Shown: positions 1 through 7,874 of the stretch, in pieces
How the letters are laid out: each line of letters opens with the position of its first letter
How positions within the stretch are numbered: position 1 is the stretch's first letter
From: Sphingobacteriia bacterium
GTDB taxonomy: Bacteria; Bacteroidota; Bacteroidia; Chitinophagales; Chitinophagaceae
Assembly (NCBI GenBank): GCA_015999745.1
Contig: JAECQP010000021.1
Coordinates: 1 to 53,898 of the forward strand
Direction of reading: 5' to 3'
Length of the DNA stretch: 53,898 nucleotides
The notes under the pieces: model-generated
What the model was told of the DNA's origin: nothing
What the model saw: only the letters and a program-made list of their open reading frames with translations
Databases searched by the model: none
Translations under genes and position numbers: made by a program

Positions 1-1823
1 GTAAAAGAAACCTGAACATCCTGCATATTCCGCTGGCCGAAAAAATTATCCTGCTGCTGAAATACCTGGCAGCGGAACATGATATTCCATATGGAGGAGA
101 TGAAATGCTGTTTGAAATACTGCATTTCGACTGGTTCGCTATCCCGCCCATTGAGATTGCTAAAATGAGCGCCGCTGTAGCAGACAGAAAATTCAGCGAC
201 AATAAAACCTCTCTCCGTAAATTCATTTACGATACAGCCAACCAGCCTCCAAAAGATTTATTCAGCATTCCGGTAACAGGAATCAAAAAAGCAAGTGATG
301 CATTGGAAAAATTAATCGGCGATGTGCCCAACTGCACCCTGCAACATTTATTCGAAAACCTGATCAGGGATGCCGGAGTGCTGAATGATATCATGCAGCA
401 AGCGGAAAAACACTGGCACTTGCAGGTACTGACCGGTTTATTCGACTTCATTAAGGAAGAAACCAGGAGAAACCCCACATTGAAATTGCAGGAACTGGTG
501 ACCGTTATTGAACTGATGGAGAAGGAGGAGCTGAGCCTGCCCCTTGTTCAGGTAAGCGGTAGCGATAAAGGGGTGAATCTTTTAACAGCACATGGCTCCA
601 AGGGACTGGAGTTTGAATATGTTTTCCTGGCAGGTTGCAATGCATCCAACTGGGAGAAAAAAAGAAAACCGGGCGGTGGTTACACATTGCCCGACACCAT
701 ATTCGGATCACAACCAAAACTGAGCGACGAGGAAGAACTGAGGAGGTTATTTTATGTAGCGCTTACCAGGGCGGAGCAGCAACTGATCATTTCCTACAGC
801 AGGTTTAAATCGGACGGTAAGGCCCTTGAACCTTCCATGTTCATTGCGGAAATTCAGGAAGAGCACCACTTACCGATCAACAGTGTGGTGATTAATCCGG
901 AGCAGATCAGTGAATTCAGCGCACTGGCTTTCGAAGATCATTTAAAGCCGGAGCTGGAAAAAACAGAAGCGGAATTCATCAACCGGGTTCTTGAGAAATT
1001 CGTCATGAATGTAACCGCTTTGAACAATTACCTGAAATGCCCGCTGCAGTTCTATTTCAACAACCTGGTGCGTGTGCCCTCGGGTAAATCTGAGTCCACG
1101 GAATTCGGTTCCGCGGTGCACTATGCCTTGCAACGGCTGTTTCAGCAAATGCAGGAAAAAGAAGCATTTCCTCCGGTTGACGTATTCATTGGAGACTTTG
1201 AATGGTACATGCGCAGGCACCGGGAAAATTTTACCAAAGAACAGTTTGCAAGACGGATGGAATATGGAGAGGAAGTGCTGAACAATTATTACAATGCCTA
1301 TCTGAAAGAATGGAATAAAATAGTGGTCATTGAAAGAACCATTAAAAATGTAGTGGTGAAGGGCGTTCCTTTAAAAGGAAAACTGGACAAGCTGGAATTT
1401 AACGGCAGCGCGGTGAATGTGGTAGACTATAAAACCGGGGATGTAGAGAAAGCAAAAGATAAGCTCCGTCCACCCAATGATAAAAACCCCGATGGAGGTG
1501 ATTACTGGCGACAGGCGGTTTTTTATAAAATTCTCGTAGACAATTATGAACAGAAGAAATGGCAGGTGGTAAGCAGCGAATTTGATTTTATTGAGCCGGA
1601 TAAGAAAAAAGAATACCGGAAAGAAAAACTGGTTATTACACCGGAAGATATCACCACCGTAACACAACAGATTGTTCGGGTTTGGGAAAAAATTCAGAAC
1701 AGGGACTTTTATACCGGTTGTGGCAAACCGGAGTGTCACTGGTGCGGGTTTGTAAAAACCAATAACCTGGCCATCAGCCTGCATGAACCGGATGAGGAAG
1801 ACGAAAACGAACCAAACTATTAA
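1..1823 (+). CDS. UvrD/AddA-like helicase with C-terminal PD-(D/E)XK nuclease, 3' part only
   Basis: This is the C-terminal part of a DNA repair helicase-nuclease; the frame is open from base 3, so the gene starts outside the window. Visible helicase motifs are TAHGSKGLEF (motif V) and RRLFYVALTRA (motif VI), typical of superfamily 1 UvrD/Rep/AddA enzymes. The C-terminal half looks like a RecB-type nuclease: a GKLDKLEF stretch followed by VVDYKTGD supplies the D...DYK catalytic core. One cysteine in NYLKCPLQFYF plus a final CxxxxCxxC cluster (CGKPECHWC) match the iron-sulphur staple of AddB-type nucleases. Such enzymes unwind and resect double-strand breaks before RecA loading. The ATPase Walker motifs must lie upstream. 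An Ig-like lipoprotein follows after 36 nt in the same direction. The family call is firm; the exact subunit name is not. Confidence 0.88.
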   Translation, partial: KRNLNILHIPLAEKIILLLKYLAAEHDIPYGGDEMLFEILHFDWFAIPPIEIAKMSAAVADRKFSDNKTSLRKFIYDTANQPPKDLFSIPVTGIKKASDALEKLIGDVPNCTLQHLFENLIRDAGVLNDIMQQAEKHWHLQVLTGLFDFIKEETRRNPTLKLQELVTVIELMEKEELSLPLVQVSGSDKGVNLLTAHGSKGLEFEYVFLAGCNASNWEKKRKPGGGYTLPDTIFGSQPKLSDEEELRRLFYVALTRAEQQLIISYSRFKSDGKALEPSMFIAEIQEEHHLPINSVVINPEQISEFSALAFEDHLKPELEKTEAEFINRVLEKFVMNVTALNNYLKCPLQFYFNNLVRVPSGKSESTEFGSAVHYALQRLFQQMQEKEAFPPVDVFIGDFEWYMRRHRENFTKEQFARRMEYGEEVLNNYYNAYLKEWNKIVVIERTIKNVVVKGVPLKGKLDKLEFNGSAVNVVDYKTGDVEKAKDKLRPPNDKNPDGGDYWRQAVFYKILVDNYEQKKWQVVSSEFDFIEPDKKKEYRKEKLVITPEDITTVTQQIVRVWEKIQNRDFYTGCGKPECHWCGFVKTNNLAISLHEPDEEDENEPNY

Positions 1824-1859
1824 CAGAAAGCTTTTAAGTTTACACAATCAAGCACCACC

Positions 1860-3263
1860 ATGAATGCATTGAAAAAAATATTACTGAGTTTGCTGATTAC
1901 CGGATTCATCACTTCGATGATGAGTTCCTGTGCCAATATCATTCCTCCCAGTGGTGGCCCCAGAGACAGTTTGCCTCCCCGTTTACTGTTTGCATTGCCC
2001 GGGGATTCCGCAGTGAATACCTCTCCCGCTTTGATTACGATGAACTTTGATGAATATGTAACCCTGCAGAACATCAATGAAAATCTGATCGTATCTCCCA
2101 CTATAAAGAATATGCCACAGGTTGATGCAAGGCTAAGGGTGGTAACCGTACGAATCAAGGATTCACTGGATCCAAACACCACTTATTCGCTCAACTTCGG
2201 TACTGCACTGAGGGATGTAAATGAATCGAATATCCTGAAAGATTTCACGTATGTTTTTTCTACCGGCAAAACAATTGACAATTATTCATACAGCGGCAGG
2301 GTTTTACTTGCAGAGAAAGGGAAAACGGATTCTACCCTGATTGTAATATTGCATAAAAACCTGCACGACAGCGCCATTGTAAAAGAAAGGCCGCGGTATT
2401 ATGCAAGAATCAACGGCAAGGGTGAATTCAGCTTTAATAACCTGTCGGCAGGCAGTTTTCGGGTATACGTATTGCCAAACGATTTTACCAGGAAATACGA
2501 CGATAGCACCAAGCTGTTTGCATTCAGGTCCTTGCCATTGATTGTATCCGACAGTACGACACCCGATACCCTGTATGCTTATCAGGAATTCAAGGAAACA
2601 CCTAAGGCCGTAAAACAAGCTGTTGTGCTGGATAAGTCGGGCAAGGAAGATAAACGGCTTCGCTATATCAGCAGCCTTGAAGGATCACAACAGGACCTGC
2701 TTAGTAGCCTAAAACTTGAATTCAAAAGACCCATCCGGCTGGCAGACAGCTCCGCAATTGTTTTCGCAGACAGCAGTTACCATAAACTCAGCGGATATAC
2801 CCTGAGCCTGGATACCACCAAAACAGTTTTGAGCATCGGCTATTCCTGGAAGGAGCTGAATCATTTCAGGCTTGTGTTACCCAAAGAATCTATCACCGAC
2901 ACTGCCGGAATAACACTACCTAAAACAGACACCATCAAATTCAGTACTAAAAGAGAGTCCGATTACGGAAGCATTAAACTTCGCTTCAGCAGGTTGAATT
3001 TGACCAGGAATCCGGTACTTCAGTTTATTCAGTCAGACAACCTGGTGGAATCTGTTCCGCTGACCTCTTATGAGTTTTCCCGGAAACTTTTCCGACAGGG
3101 TACTTATGAAATGAGAATCCTCTATGATACCAACCGGAATGGAATATGGGATCCCGGTAGTTTTAATAAAATAAAAAAGCAACCCGAAATAGTGCAGCTG
3201 ATCGCCAAACCCCTGAACGTAAAAGCCAACTGGGACAATGAGGTAACCATTGAACTGCAGTAG
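1860..3263 (+). CDS. Ig-like (SbsA/Big_5-type) outer-membrane lipoprotein
   Basis: Predicted 467-residue lipoprotein. The N-terminus has two lysines, a hydrophobic stretch and the lipobox-like MMSSC, so Cys23 or thereabouts should be lipidated and the protein exported. The start of the mature part (IIPPSGGPRDSLPPRL, then a stretch on solutions with NFDEYV) matches the bacterial Ig-like domain found at the head of a widespread Bacteroidota lipoprotein family. The rest is beta-rich with repeated DTxTY-like segments and ends in a domain carrying DTNRNGIWDPG, a likely calcium-binding or turn motif. No enzyme motif is seen. It lies 36 nt after the helicase-nuclease gene and may share its transcript, though nothing links their functions. 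Function is unknown. Confidence 0.8.
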   Translation: MNALKKILLSLLITGFITSMMSSCANIIPPSGGPRDSLPPRLLFALPGDSAVNTSPALITMNFDEYVTLQNINENLIVSPTIKNMPQVDARLRVVTVRIKDSLDPNTTYSLNFGTALRDVNESNILKDFTYVFSTGKTIDNYSYSGRVLLAEKGKTDSTLIVILHKNLHDSAIVKERPRYYARINGKGEFSFNNLSAGSFRVYVLPNDFTRKYDDSTKLFAFRSLPLIVSDSTTPDTLYAYQEFKETPKAVKQAVVLDKSGKEDKRLRYISSLEGSQQDLLSSLKLEFKRPIRLADSSAIVFADSSYHKLSGYTLSLDTTKTVLSIGYSWKELNHFRLVLPKESITDTAGITLPKTDTIKFSTKRESDYGSIKLRFSRLNLTRNPVLQFIQSDNLVESVPLTSYEFSRKLFRQGTYEMRILYDTNRNGIWDPGSFNKIKKQPEIVQLIAKPLNVKANWDNEVTIELQ

Positions 3264-3285
3264 TGTTGCTTTTAAAGTGGATTCG

Positions 3286-4134
3286 TTAGTATTGGTAGAA
3301 GCCTTCCCCTGTTTTCTTTCCCAGGTTTCCCTGGTCCACTTTTGCTTTCTGCAGGGAAGAAGGAGTTAGTCGTTCCGGGCGGCCCAACGCTTCCCATACA
3401 ATATTGCTGACACTGTAATTAATGTCGAGTCCGATCAGGTCCATTAACCGGAAGGGGCCCATTTTGAAACCTGCCGCTTCCATCAATGCATCTGCCTGTT
3501 CTATGGTCACCAACTCTTTTTCTACCATTTCCATGGCTTCGAGGTAGTAATGACGGGCCACGCGGTTTACAATAAAACCCGGGGCATCTTTACACACCAC
3601 CGGAGCCTTTCCCAGCCGAAGCGCGAGTTGATATACCTGTTCTACCAGTTGAGGATCGGCATGATGGCCCCGGATCACTTCCACCAGTTTCATCACAGGT
3701 GCGGGATTGAAAAAATGCATCCCCACCAGTTTCTCTGGGTAATCCATTCCTGCTGCTATGGCATCGATACTAATGGAAGAGGTATTGGTAGCAAAGATGA
3801 CAGACGGGTCGTTGATGGCCGCCAGGTCGTTAAACAGTTTTGTTTTGATGGCCTTGTCTTCGAGGATGGCCTCAATAATAATATCGGCCCGGCAATCGGC
3901 CAGGTCCGAACTAAACTGCATCCGGCTCAATACCTGCTCTTTTTCGGCAGCAGTAATTTTTGCTTTTTCTACCTGCTTATCCAGTTGTGCGGTAATGGAG
4001 GCCCTGCTTTTTTCCAATGCAACCGGATTCAGATCAAACTGGATGGTGGTAAAACCAGCCTGTGCGGCAAGCTGGGCAATGCCACTGCCCATTGTACCGG
4101 CACCGCAAACTGCAATTGTTCGAATGGTTTTCAT
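3286..4134 (-). CDS. 3-hydroxybutyryl-CoA dehydrogenase family
   Basis: 282-residue NAD-dependent 3-hydroxyacyl-CoA dehydrogenase, oxidising (S)-3-hydroxybutyryl-CoA to acetoacetyl-CoA or running in reverse. The Rossmann signature GAGTMGSGIAQLAAQAG lies at residues about 10-26. The family hallmark HFFNPAPVMKLVEVI (about 137-151) contains the catalytic His, with the ATNTSS segment just before it and KDAPGFIVNR after it. The C-terminal domain has the usual FKMGPFRLMDLIGLD stretch. The ATG at 4134 is chosen because it puts the start a few residues before the Rossmann strand; longer frames add a non-conserved extension. Length is normal for the Hbd/PaaH family. It is convergent with the lipoprotein gene and divergent from the MerR gene, so it is probably a single-gene unit. 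Fatty-acid or butyrate metabolism cannot be separated from sequence alone. Confidence 0.93.
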   Translation of the reverse strand: MKTIRTIAVCGAGTMGSGIAQLAAQAGFTTIQFDLNPVALEKSRASITAQLDKQVEKAKITAAEKEQVLSRMQFSSDLADCRADIIIEAILEDKAIKTKLFNDLAAINDPSVIFATNTSSISIDAIAAGMDYPEKLVGMHFFNPAPVMKLVEVIRGHHADPQLVEQVYQLALRLGKAPVVCKDAPGFIVNRVARHYYLEAMEMVEKELVTIEQADALMEAAGFKMGPFRLMDLIGLDINYSVSNIVWEALGRPERLTPSSLQKAKVDQGNLGKKTGEGFYQY

Positions 4135-4210
4135 ACGCGTTAAAACAGCAAGATACTTACATCTTATCCACGACGGGCTGTTTGAGGTCATCAAAAGAAA
4201 AAATTGGTGC

Positions 4211-4218
4211 TAATTTTA
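4211..4218 (+). promoter_or_regulatory. Possible -7 box of the MerR gene
   Basis: TAATTTTA differs from the Bacteroidota consensus TAnnTTTG only at the last base and ends 4 nt before the ATG at 4223. If it is used, the transcript would start at or next to the start codon. No clear -33 TTG is seen at the usual distance. Confidence 0.4.
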
Positions 4219-4222
4219 TTGC

Positions 4223-4942
4223 ATGGCAACAATACTACAACAGCTGGATCTATTTGGCATGCCCGTGGAAGTGGCCCCTTCTCCTAAAAAGAAGAAACAG
4301 GCTGCACCAAAAAAAGCTGCCGCACCACCCCCTGTTGTTGCTGCGCCCGTTGCTGAAATTTCTTTGCCCATAAGTGACTCTGTGGTAAATGAGGAACCGG
4401 TGGTTTATGCCAATGAGCAGATTGTGGTAAAACTAAAACCCAAGGCGGTTCCCGCAGTAAAAGAACCGGTGATCAGGGAACCTGTAACCAGGGATGCATC
4501 CATTCGGGAATCATCCGTTCGGGAGGCGGTGGTTAAACCCGAAAGCAAAAGAGGGCGAAAATCCTTTAAAGAAATTGATGCTACTGCCGACCTGATTGAT
4601 ATTCCGGACGATCAGGTGCTTCAGCAAAAACTGTATTATTCCATCAGTGAGGTTGCAGGCTGGTTTAAAGTAAATACTTCGCTGCTGCGTTACTGGGAGA
4701 ATGAGTTTGATGTCCTGCAGCCCCGTAAAACCAGAAAAGGCGACCGCCTGTTCCGCATAGAGGATATCAAGAACCTGCAACTGATTTATTTCCTCCTTCG
4801 TCAGCGTAAATTTTCCATTGAGGGTGCAAAAAGCTACCTGAAGAACAATAAGCAGAAAATTGATACAGAAACGCAGCTGGTGCAAACCCTGAAAGGATTC
4901 CGAACCTTTCTGCTGGAACTCCGTTCTTCACTGGGGAATTAA
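4223..4942 (+). CDS. MerR-family transcriptional regulator with long Ala/Pro/Lys-rich N-terminus
   Basis: 239-residue DNA-binding protein. The C-terminal half (about 133-210) carries a MerR-type winged helix: YYSISEVAGWFKVNTSLLRYW is followed by a wing and RLFRIEDIKNLQLIYFLL. The N-terminal about 115 residues are low-complexity: KKKKQAAPKKAAAPPP, then a run of short degenerate units (VIREPV, VTRDAS, IRESSV, VREAVV). No effector-binding domain or metal cysteines follow the HTH, as in the short MerR proteins common in Bacteroidota. The start at 4223 is the first ATG and has a possible -7 box directly in front. It is divergent from the acyl-CoA dehydrogenase gene; 88 nt separate the two starts, so it could regulate that gene, but this is only positional. 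It is tail-to-tail with mscS, with no bases between the stop codons. Confidence 0.85.
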   Translation: MATILQQLDLFGMPVEVAPSPKKKKQAAPKKAAAPPPVVAAPVAEISLPISDSVVNEEPVVYANEQIVVKLKPKAVPAVKEPVIREPVTRDASIRESSVREAVVKPESKRGRKSFKEIDATADLIDIPDDQVLQQKLYYSISEVAGWFKVNTSLLRYWENEFDVLQPRKTRKGDRLFRIEDIKNLQLIYFLLRQRKFSIEGAKSYLKNNKQKIDTETQLVQTLKGFRTFLLELRSSLGN

Positions 4943-6031
4943 TTAAAGCTGATGCACATTCACATCCGTAGATGATGCGGCCAGTTTCACCTGGTTGGCT
5001 TCCAGCAGTTCAATAATACGGAGAATGATTTTTTGTTTGTCCCTGGCAAATTCATCAAAAGACTGCTGGACTGAAGTATAGTATTCAATACTGATCACAT
5101 GCGCATTCTTACCGGTATCCATCAGGTATACAAGGCTGTTCTCTGAAAATGGCGCTCCAACCAATTGCTGAATTTCTTCCAGCAGTTTATGGAGGCGTTC
5201 AGAACCTGCACCCAGATCAACTTCCAGTTTAATATCGCCCTTGCGTTGCGTGCGAAGTGAAATATTGTCTACGATGGTATCTACCATCTGTTTGTTAGGT
5301 ACCGTAATAAATGTTTTTTCCTGCGTTCTGATGCGGGTGCTTCTCAATCCGATTTTTTCAATGGTTCCCGTAAACCCGTTCACTTTTACGAGGTCGCCGG
5401 TAGCAAAGGGTCTGTCGAAGAAAATGATAAAGGAGGCAATCAGGTTTTCCAGGCTCTCCCTGGTAGCCAGGGCCAGGGCGGCTCCCACGATACTCAACCC
5501 GGTTAATATATTGCCTACATCCTTGTTAAATGAAAAGCGGAGGATCAGTAGTATACCAATGATAACCAGGATTGCTTTAAAGAAATCCTTAAAAAACAGG
5601 ATCAGCTGATTGTCTGTCTGGTCTGCGGTCAGGTTGGCTTTTTCTTCCAGCACCATCGCTATGAAGTCGATCAGCCTCAGGCAGAGCCAGATAAATGCAA
5701 TGATCAAAATCCCATTGGTCAGCGAGTCAAGTAACTGCCGCGTAGTAATCCGGTATATTTTCACATTCAGTGCCTCGGGGAAATGAAGACCATCAAATGC
5801 GATCAGGCCAATCATCAGTACCAGGAAAAGATCCAGCGGTTGTACTACCAGGTTTAGAAAAGAATCTCTTGCCACACTTTTACCGGCCTTCCCTACCAGC
5901 TTAAAAAGCAGTTTGGCCAGGTATTTGGAAATGATGCGTTTGGTGAGTAAAGCAAGGGATATTACCAGCAGAACATACAAATAGCTCTCTACGGTATTGT
6001 TCAATATTATTTTATGCAGAATCTTATCCAT
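4943..6031 (-). CDS. MscS-family mechanosensitive channel
   Basis: 362-residue small-conductance mechanosensitive channel that would release solutes on hypo-osmotic shock. Several hydrophobic segments occupy the N-terminal half (about 20-40, 70-90, 110-130, 150-170). The pore-lining helix and the following beta domain carry the family pattern: LTGLSIVGAALALATRE, then FFDRPFATGDLVKV, then GTIEKIGLRSTRIRT and ITVPN. The ATG at 6031 is chosen; a TTG three codons earlier also keeps the frame. It is the last gene of a closely spaced minus-strand run that begins at rsfS, 15 nt after lpxH, so it may be read through from there. The extra N-terminal helices resemble the larger MscS paralogues (YnaI/YbdG-like) more than E. 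coli MscS. Confidence 0.92.
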   Translation of the reverse strand: MDKILHKIILNNTVESYLYVLLVISLALLTKRIISKYLAKLLFKLVGKAGKSVARDSFLNLVVQPLDLFLVLMIGLIAFDGLHFPEALNVKIYRITTRQLLDSLTNGILIIAFIWLCLRLIDFIAMVLEEKANLTADQTDNQLILFFKDFFKAILVIIGILLILRFSFNKDVGNILTGLSIVGAALALATRESLENLIASFIIFFDRPFATGDLVKVNGFTGTIEKIGLRSTRIRTQEKTFITVPNKQMVDTIVDNISLRTQRKGDIKLEVDLGAGSERLHKLLEEIQQLVGAPFSENSLVYLMDTGKNAHVISIEYYTSVQQSFDEFARDKQKIILRIIELLEANQVKLAASSTDVNVHQL

Positions 6032-6046
6032 ACTGTACAAATAGCA

Positions 6047-6802
6047 TTAGTGAAACGTTAGCAGTTTCATATCGGTTCCGTCAAATTCGGCGTAGGTAAA
6101 ATTACGGATCCAGTCGCCCAGATTAATATACCGGCTGTTTTCGGAAAGTTTCAGGTCAATGGGATAGTGACGATGACCAAATACCAGGAAGTTGTAAGGA
6201 TCTTTCTGAATCAACTCCTTACTATATACAATCAGCCATTCCTTGTTTTCCCCCATAAATTCCGCATCCGCTGTTCCGGTTTTTTCACGGCTTTTTCGGC
6301 TGAAGTAATTCGCCAGTGCAATTCCCCAGTCCGGATGTAGTTTGCCAAACAGCCATTTACAGACCGGGTTCCTGAAAATCTTTTTAATGAATTTGTAGCC
6401 ATGATCTCCCGGACCGAGTCCGTCTCCATGGCCAATATAAAATCGTTGGTTGTTCCAGGTAAAAACGCGGGGTTCGTGGTAAACCGGAATATTTAATTCC
6501 TTTTCGAAATAACCGCTCATCCACATATCGTGATTCCCCACAAAAACATGAACAGGAATTCCTGCATCCGTAAGCTCGGCCAGTTTACCCAATAACCGCA
6601 CATATCCTTTTGGCACTACAGAATGATACTCATACCAGAAATCGAATATATCGCCCACAATGAAAACGGCTGCCGCACTATTTCGGATCTGGTCCAGGAA
6701 ACGGATTACTTTTTTCTCCCGGATCAGGCTTCCGGCAGCATCCGGCGCACCCAAATGAAAGTCAGAAATAAAATAGATTTTTTTATCCGGTGTAACTGTC
6801 AT
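6047..6802 (-). CDS. lpxH: UDP-2,3-diacylglucosamine diphosphatase (LpxH-type)
   Basis: 251-residue calcineurin-like phosphoesterase. In lipid A synthesis LpxH cleaves UDP-2,3-diacylglucosamine to lipid X and UMP at the cytoplasmic face of the inner membrane. All metal-binding blocks are present in order: SDFHLG (about 13-18), GDIFDFW, GNHDMW, HGDG and GHRHYP near the C-terminus. The ATG at 6802 is chosen because it begins four bases after the preceding gene stops and just before the first strand; an upstream start would overlap that gene by 47 nt. Bacteroidota often carry more than one such phosphoesterase, so the name is by motif and length rather than proven. It sits in the rsfS-ftsH run. 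Confidence 0.85.
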   Translation of the reverse strand: MTVTPDKKIYFISDFHLGAPDAAGSLIREKKVIRFLDQIRNSAAAVFIVGDIFDFWYEYHSVVPKGYVRLLGKLAELTDAGIPVHVFVGNHDMWMSGYFEKELNIPVYHEPRVFTWNNQRFYIGHGDGLGPGDHGYKFIKKIFRNPVCKWLFGKLHPDWGIALANYFSRKSREKTGTADAEFMGENKEWLIVYSKELIQKDPYNFLVFGHRHYPIDLKLSENSRYINLGDWIRNFTYAEFDGTDMKLLTFH

Positions 6803-6806
6803 GAGT

Positions 6807-7232
6807 TTATTTATTTCTTTCCCGCAGAAAAGTAAGAATATCGCCACTTTCAATCAAATGCCCCTCCTCAACAGGACGATTGTACCAATATGCCCAGGCT
6901 GTAGTTTCCAGGTCATTTATATAAACCGTGGTGAGTATTCTTTTATAGAGCGGGACTTCTCCTTCATTGCTCTGCACGCCTTCATAATCGTCCAACTGAG
7001 CCAGGGCCCAGGAAAATTCATCCGCATGTTTAATGCTATACAGTTCGCCCTTTACAAAGAAATTTTCTTCGGTCGAAATGCCTACGATATTATTGCCCAG
7101 ATCAAATAACTTTCCCTTTGCAACAGCTTCTCCTTCCAGAACAAAATATTTGCTGATGTATCCATAAGCAGGATGTTGAAATCCACTTCTCAGAGAGCTG
7201 TACACAAAAATTCTTTGCGGGTTATTCTCCAT
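6807..7232 (-). CDS. Gamma-glutamylcyclotransferase-like (AIG2/GGCT fold) protein
   Basis: 141-residue protein of the GGCT/AIG2 fold. The substrate-binding turn appears as YSSLRSGF near the N-terminus (usual YGSLRxG), and the catalytic glutamate is expected in the DDYEGV stretch around residue 80. YKRILTTVYI and AWAYWYN are the usual later strands. These enzymes release 5-oxoproline from gamma-glutamyl amines or peptides, but many bacterial members have no proven substrate. It is 12 nt downstream of the LUD gene and 4 nt upstream of lpxH, so it is surely co-transcribed. The Y-S-S-L variant of the loop and the lack of a substrate clue mean the activity is inferred from fold only. Confidence 0.75.
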   Translation of the reverse strand: MENNPQRIFVYSSLRSGFQHPAYGYISKYFVLEGEAVAKGKLFDLGNNIVGISTEENFFVKGELYSIKHADEFSWALAQLDDYEGVQSNEGEVPLYKRILTTVYINDLETTAWAYWYNRPVEEGHLIESGDILTFLRERNK

Positions 7233-7244
7233 AAATGGTCATTA

Positions 7245-7874
7245 TCATTCGTCAATCAAAAAACAAAATACTTCTTTTGGGCCATGCACTCCCACTACCA
7301 GCGTTTTCTCAATATCAGCCGTTCTGCTGGGGCCGGTGGCCAGGCTTACCATAGACGGGAAGGAGCTACCATACTGTTCTCTCAGTTTCACAATAGCATC
7401 CTGCACATCATACACCAACTGCTCAGGATGGGCTATACATATATGCACAGGCGCATAAACGCTTACTGTTCTTCCGCTTTGTTGTGCACTACTCAATAGC
7501 ATACTCCCGGTTCTTGCAACCAGAGACTCACACCCCGTAAGCGCCACATCACAATGTGCAAGATCCTCTGTATAGGTAAATGTAAATCCGTTTTTTGCCA
7601 GCATTTCCTTAATGGCATCTTCCCTGCAATAAATATTTTTCCATTGACGGGTCTCTATCAGCACAAGCAACTGGTTCACCAGTTCCGCCCTGTTAAAACA
7701 ATAAGAGAAACGCCCTTTCAGCCCGGTGAAATTTTCTGCAAACTCCAGCTCCAGCTCCTTGGCCGACGCCGGAAAATGAAGTGGATTGGCAGGGGTATCC
7801 GAAAAGGGAACAGGCACTTTATGGACAAGTGCCTGTTTGATTTTATTTAAAATATTTGCTCTTGACTCAGTCAT
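7245..7874 (-). CDS. LUD-domain (LutC/YkgG-like) protein
   Basis: 209-residue LUD-domain protein. LutC belongs to the lactate-utilisation LutABC complex, but single LUD genes next to ftsH are common in Bacteroidota and have no established role. The C-terminal part shows the family signature: LTGCESLVARTGSMLLSS, then a stretch with HICIAHPEQLV, and SLATGPSRTADIEKTLVVGVHGP with the GPSRTxDIE motif. The start ATG overlaps the ftsH stop codon by one base (TAATG), which suggests translational coupling to ftsH. No lutA or lutB lies nearby, so lactate oxidation is unlikely to be its local job. Confidence 0.9.
   Translation of the reverse strand: MTESRANILNKIKQALVHKVPVPFSDTPANPLHFPASAKELELEFAENFTGLKGRFSYCFNRAELVNQLLVLIETRQWKNIYCREDAIKEMLAKNGFTFTYTEDLAHCDVALTGCESLVARTGSMLLSSAQQSGRTVSVYAPVHICIAHPEQLVYDVQDAIVKLREQYGSSFPSMVSLATGPSRTADIEKTLVVGVHGPKEVFCFLIDE

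Noticed and set aside
3550..4143. Long open frame opposite the 3-hydroxyacyl-CoA dehydrogenase gene (197 codons)
   Set aside because: It lies wholly antisense to a gene with clear motifs and has no recognisable domain; it is a codon-bias shadow.
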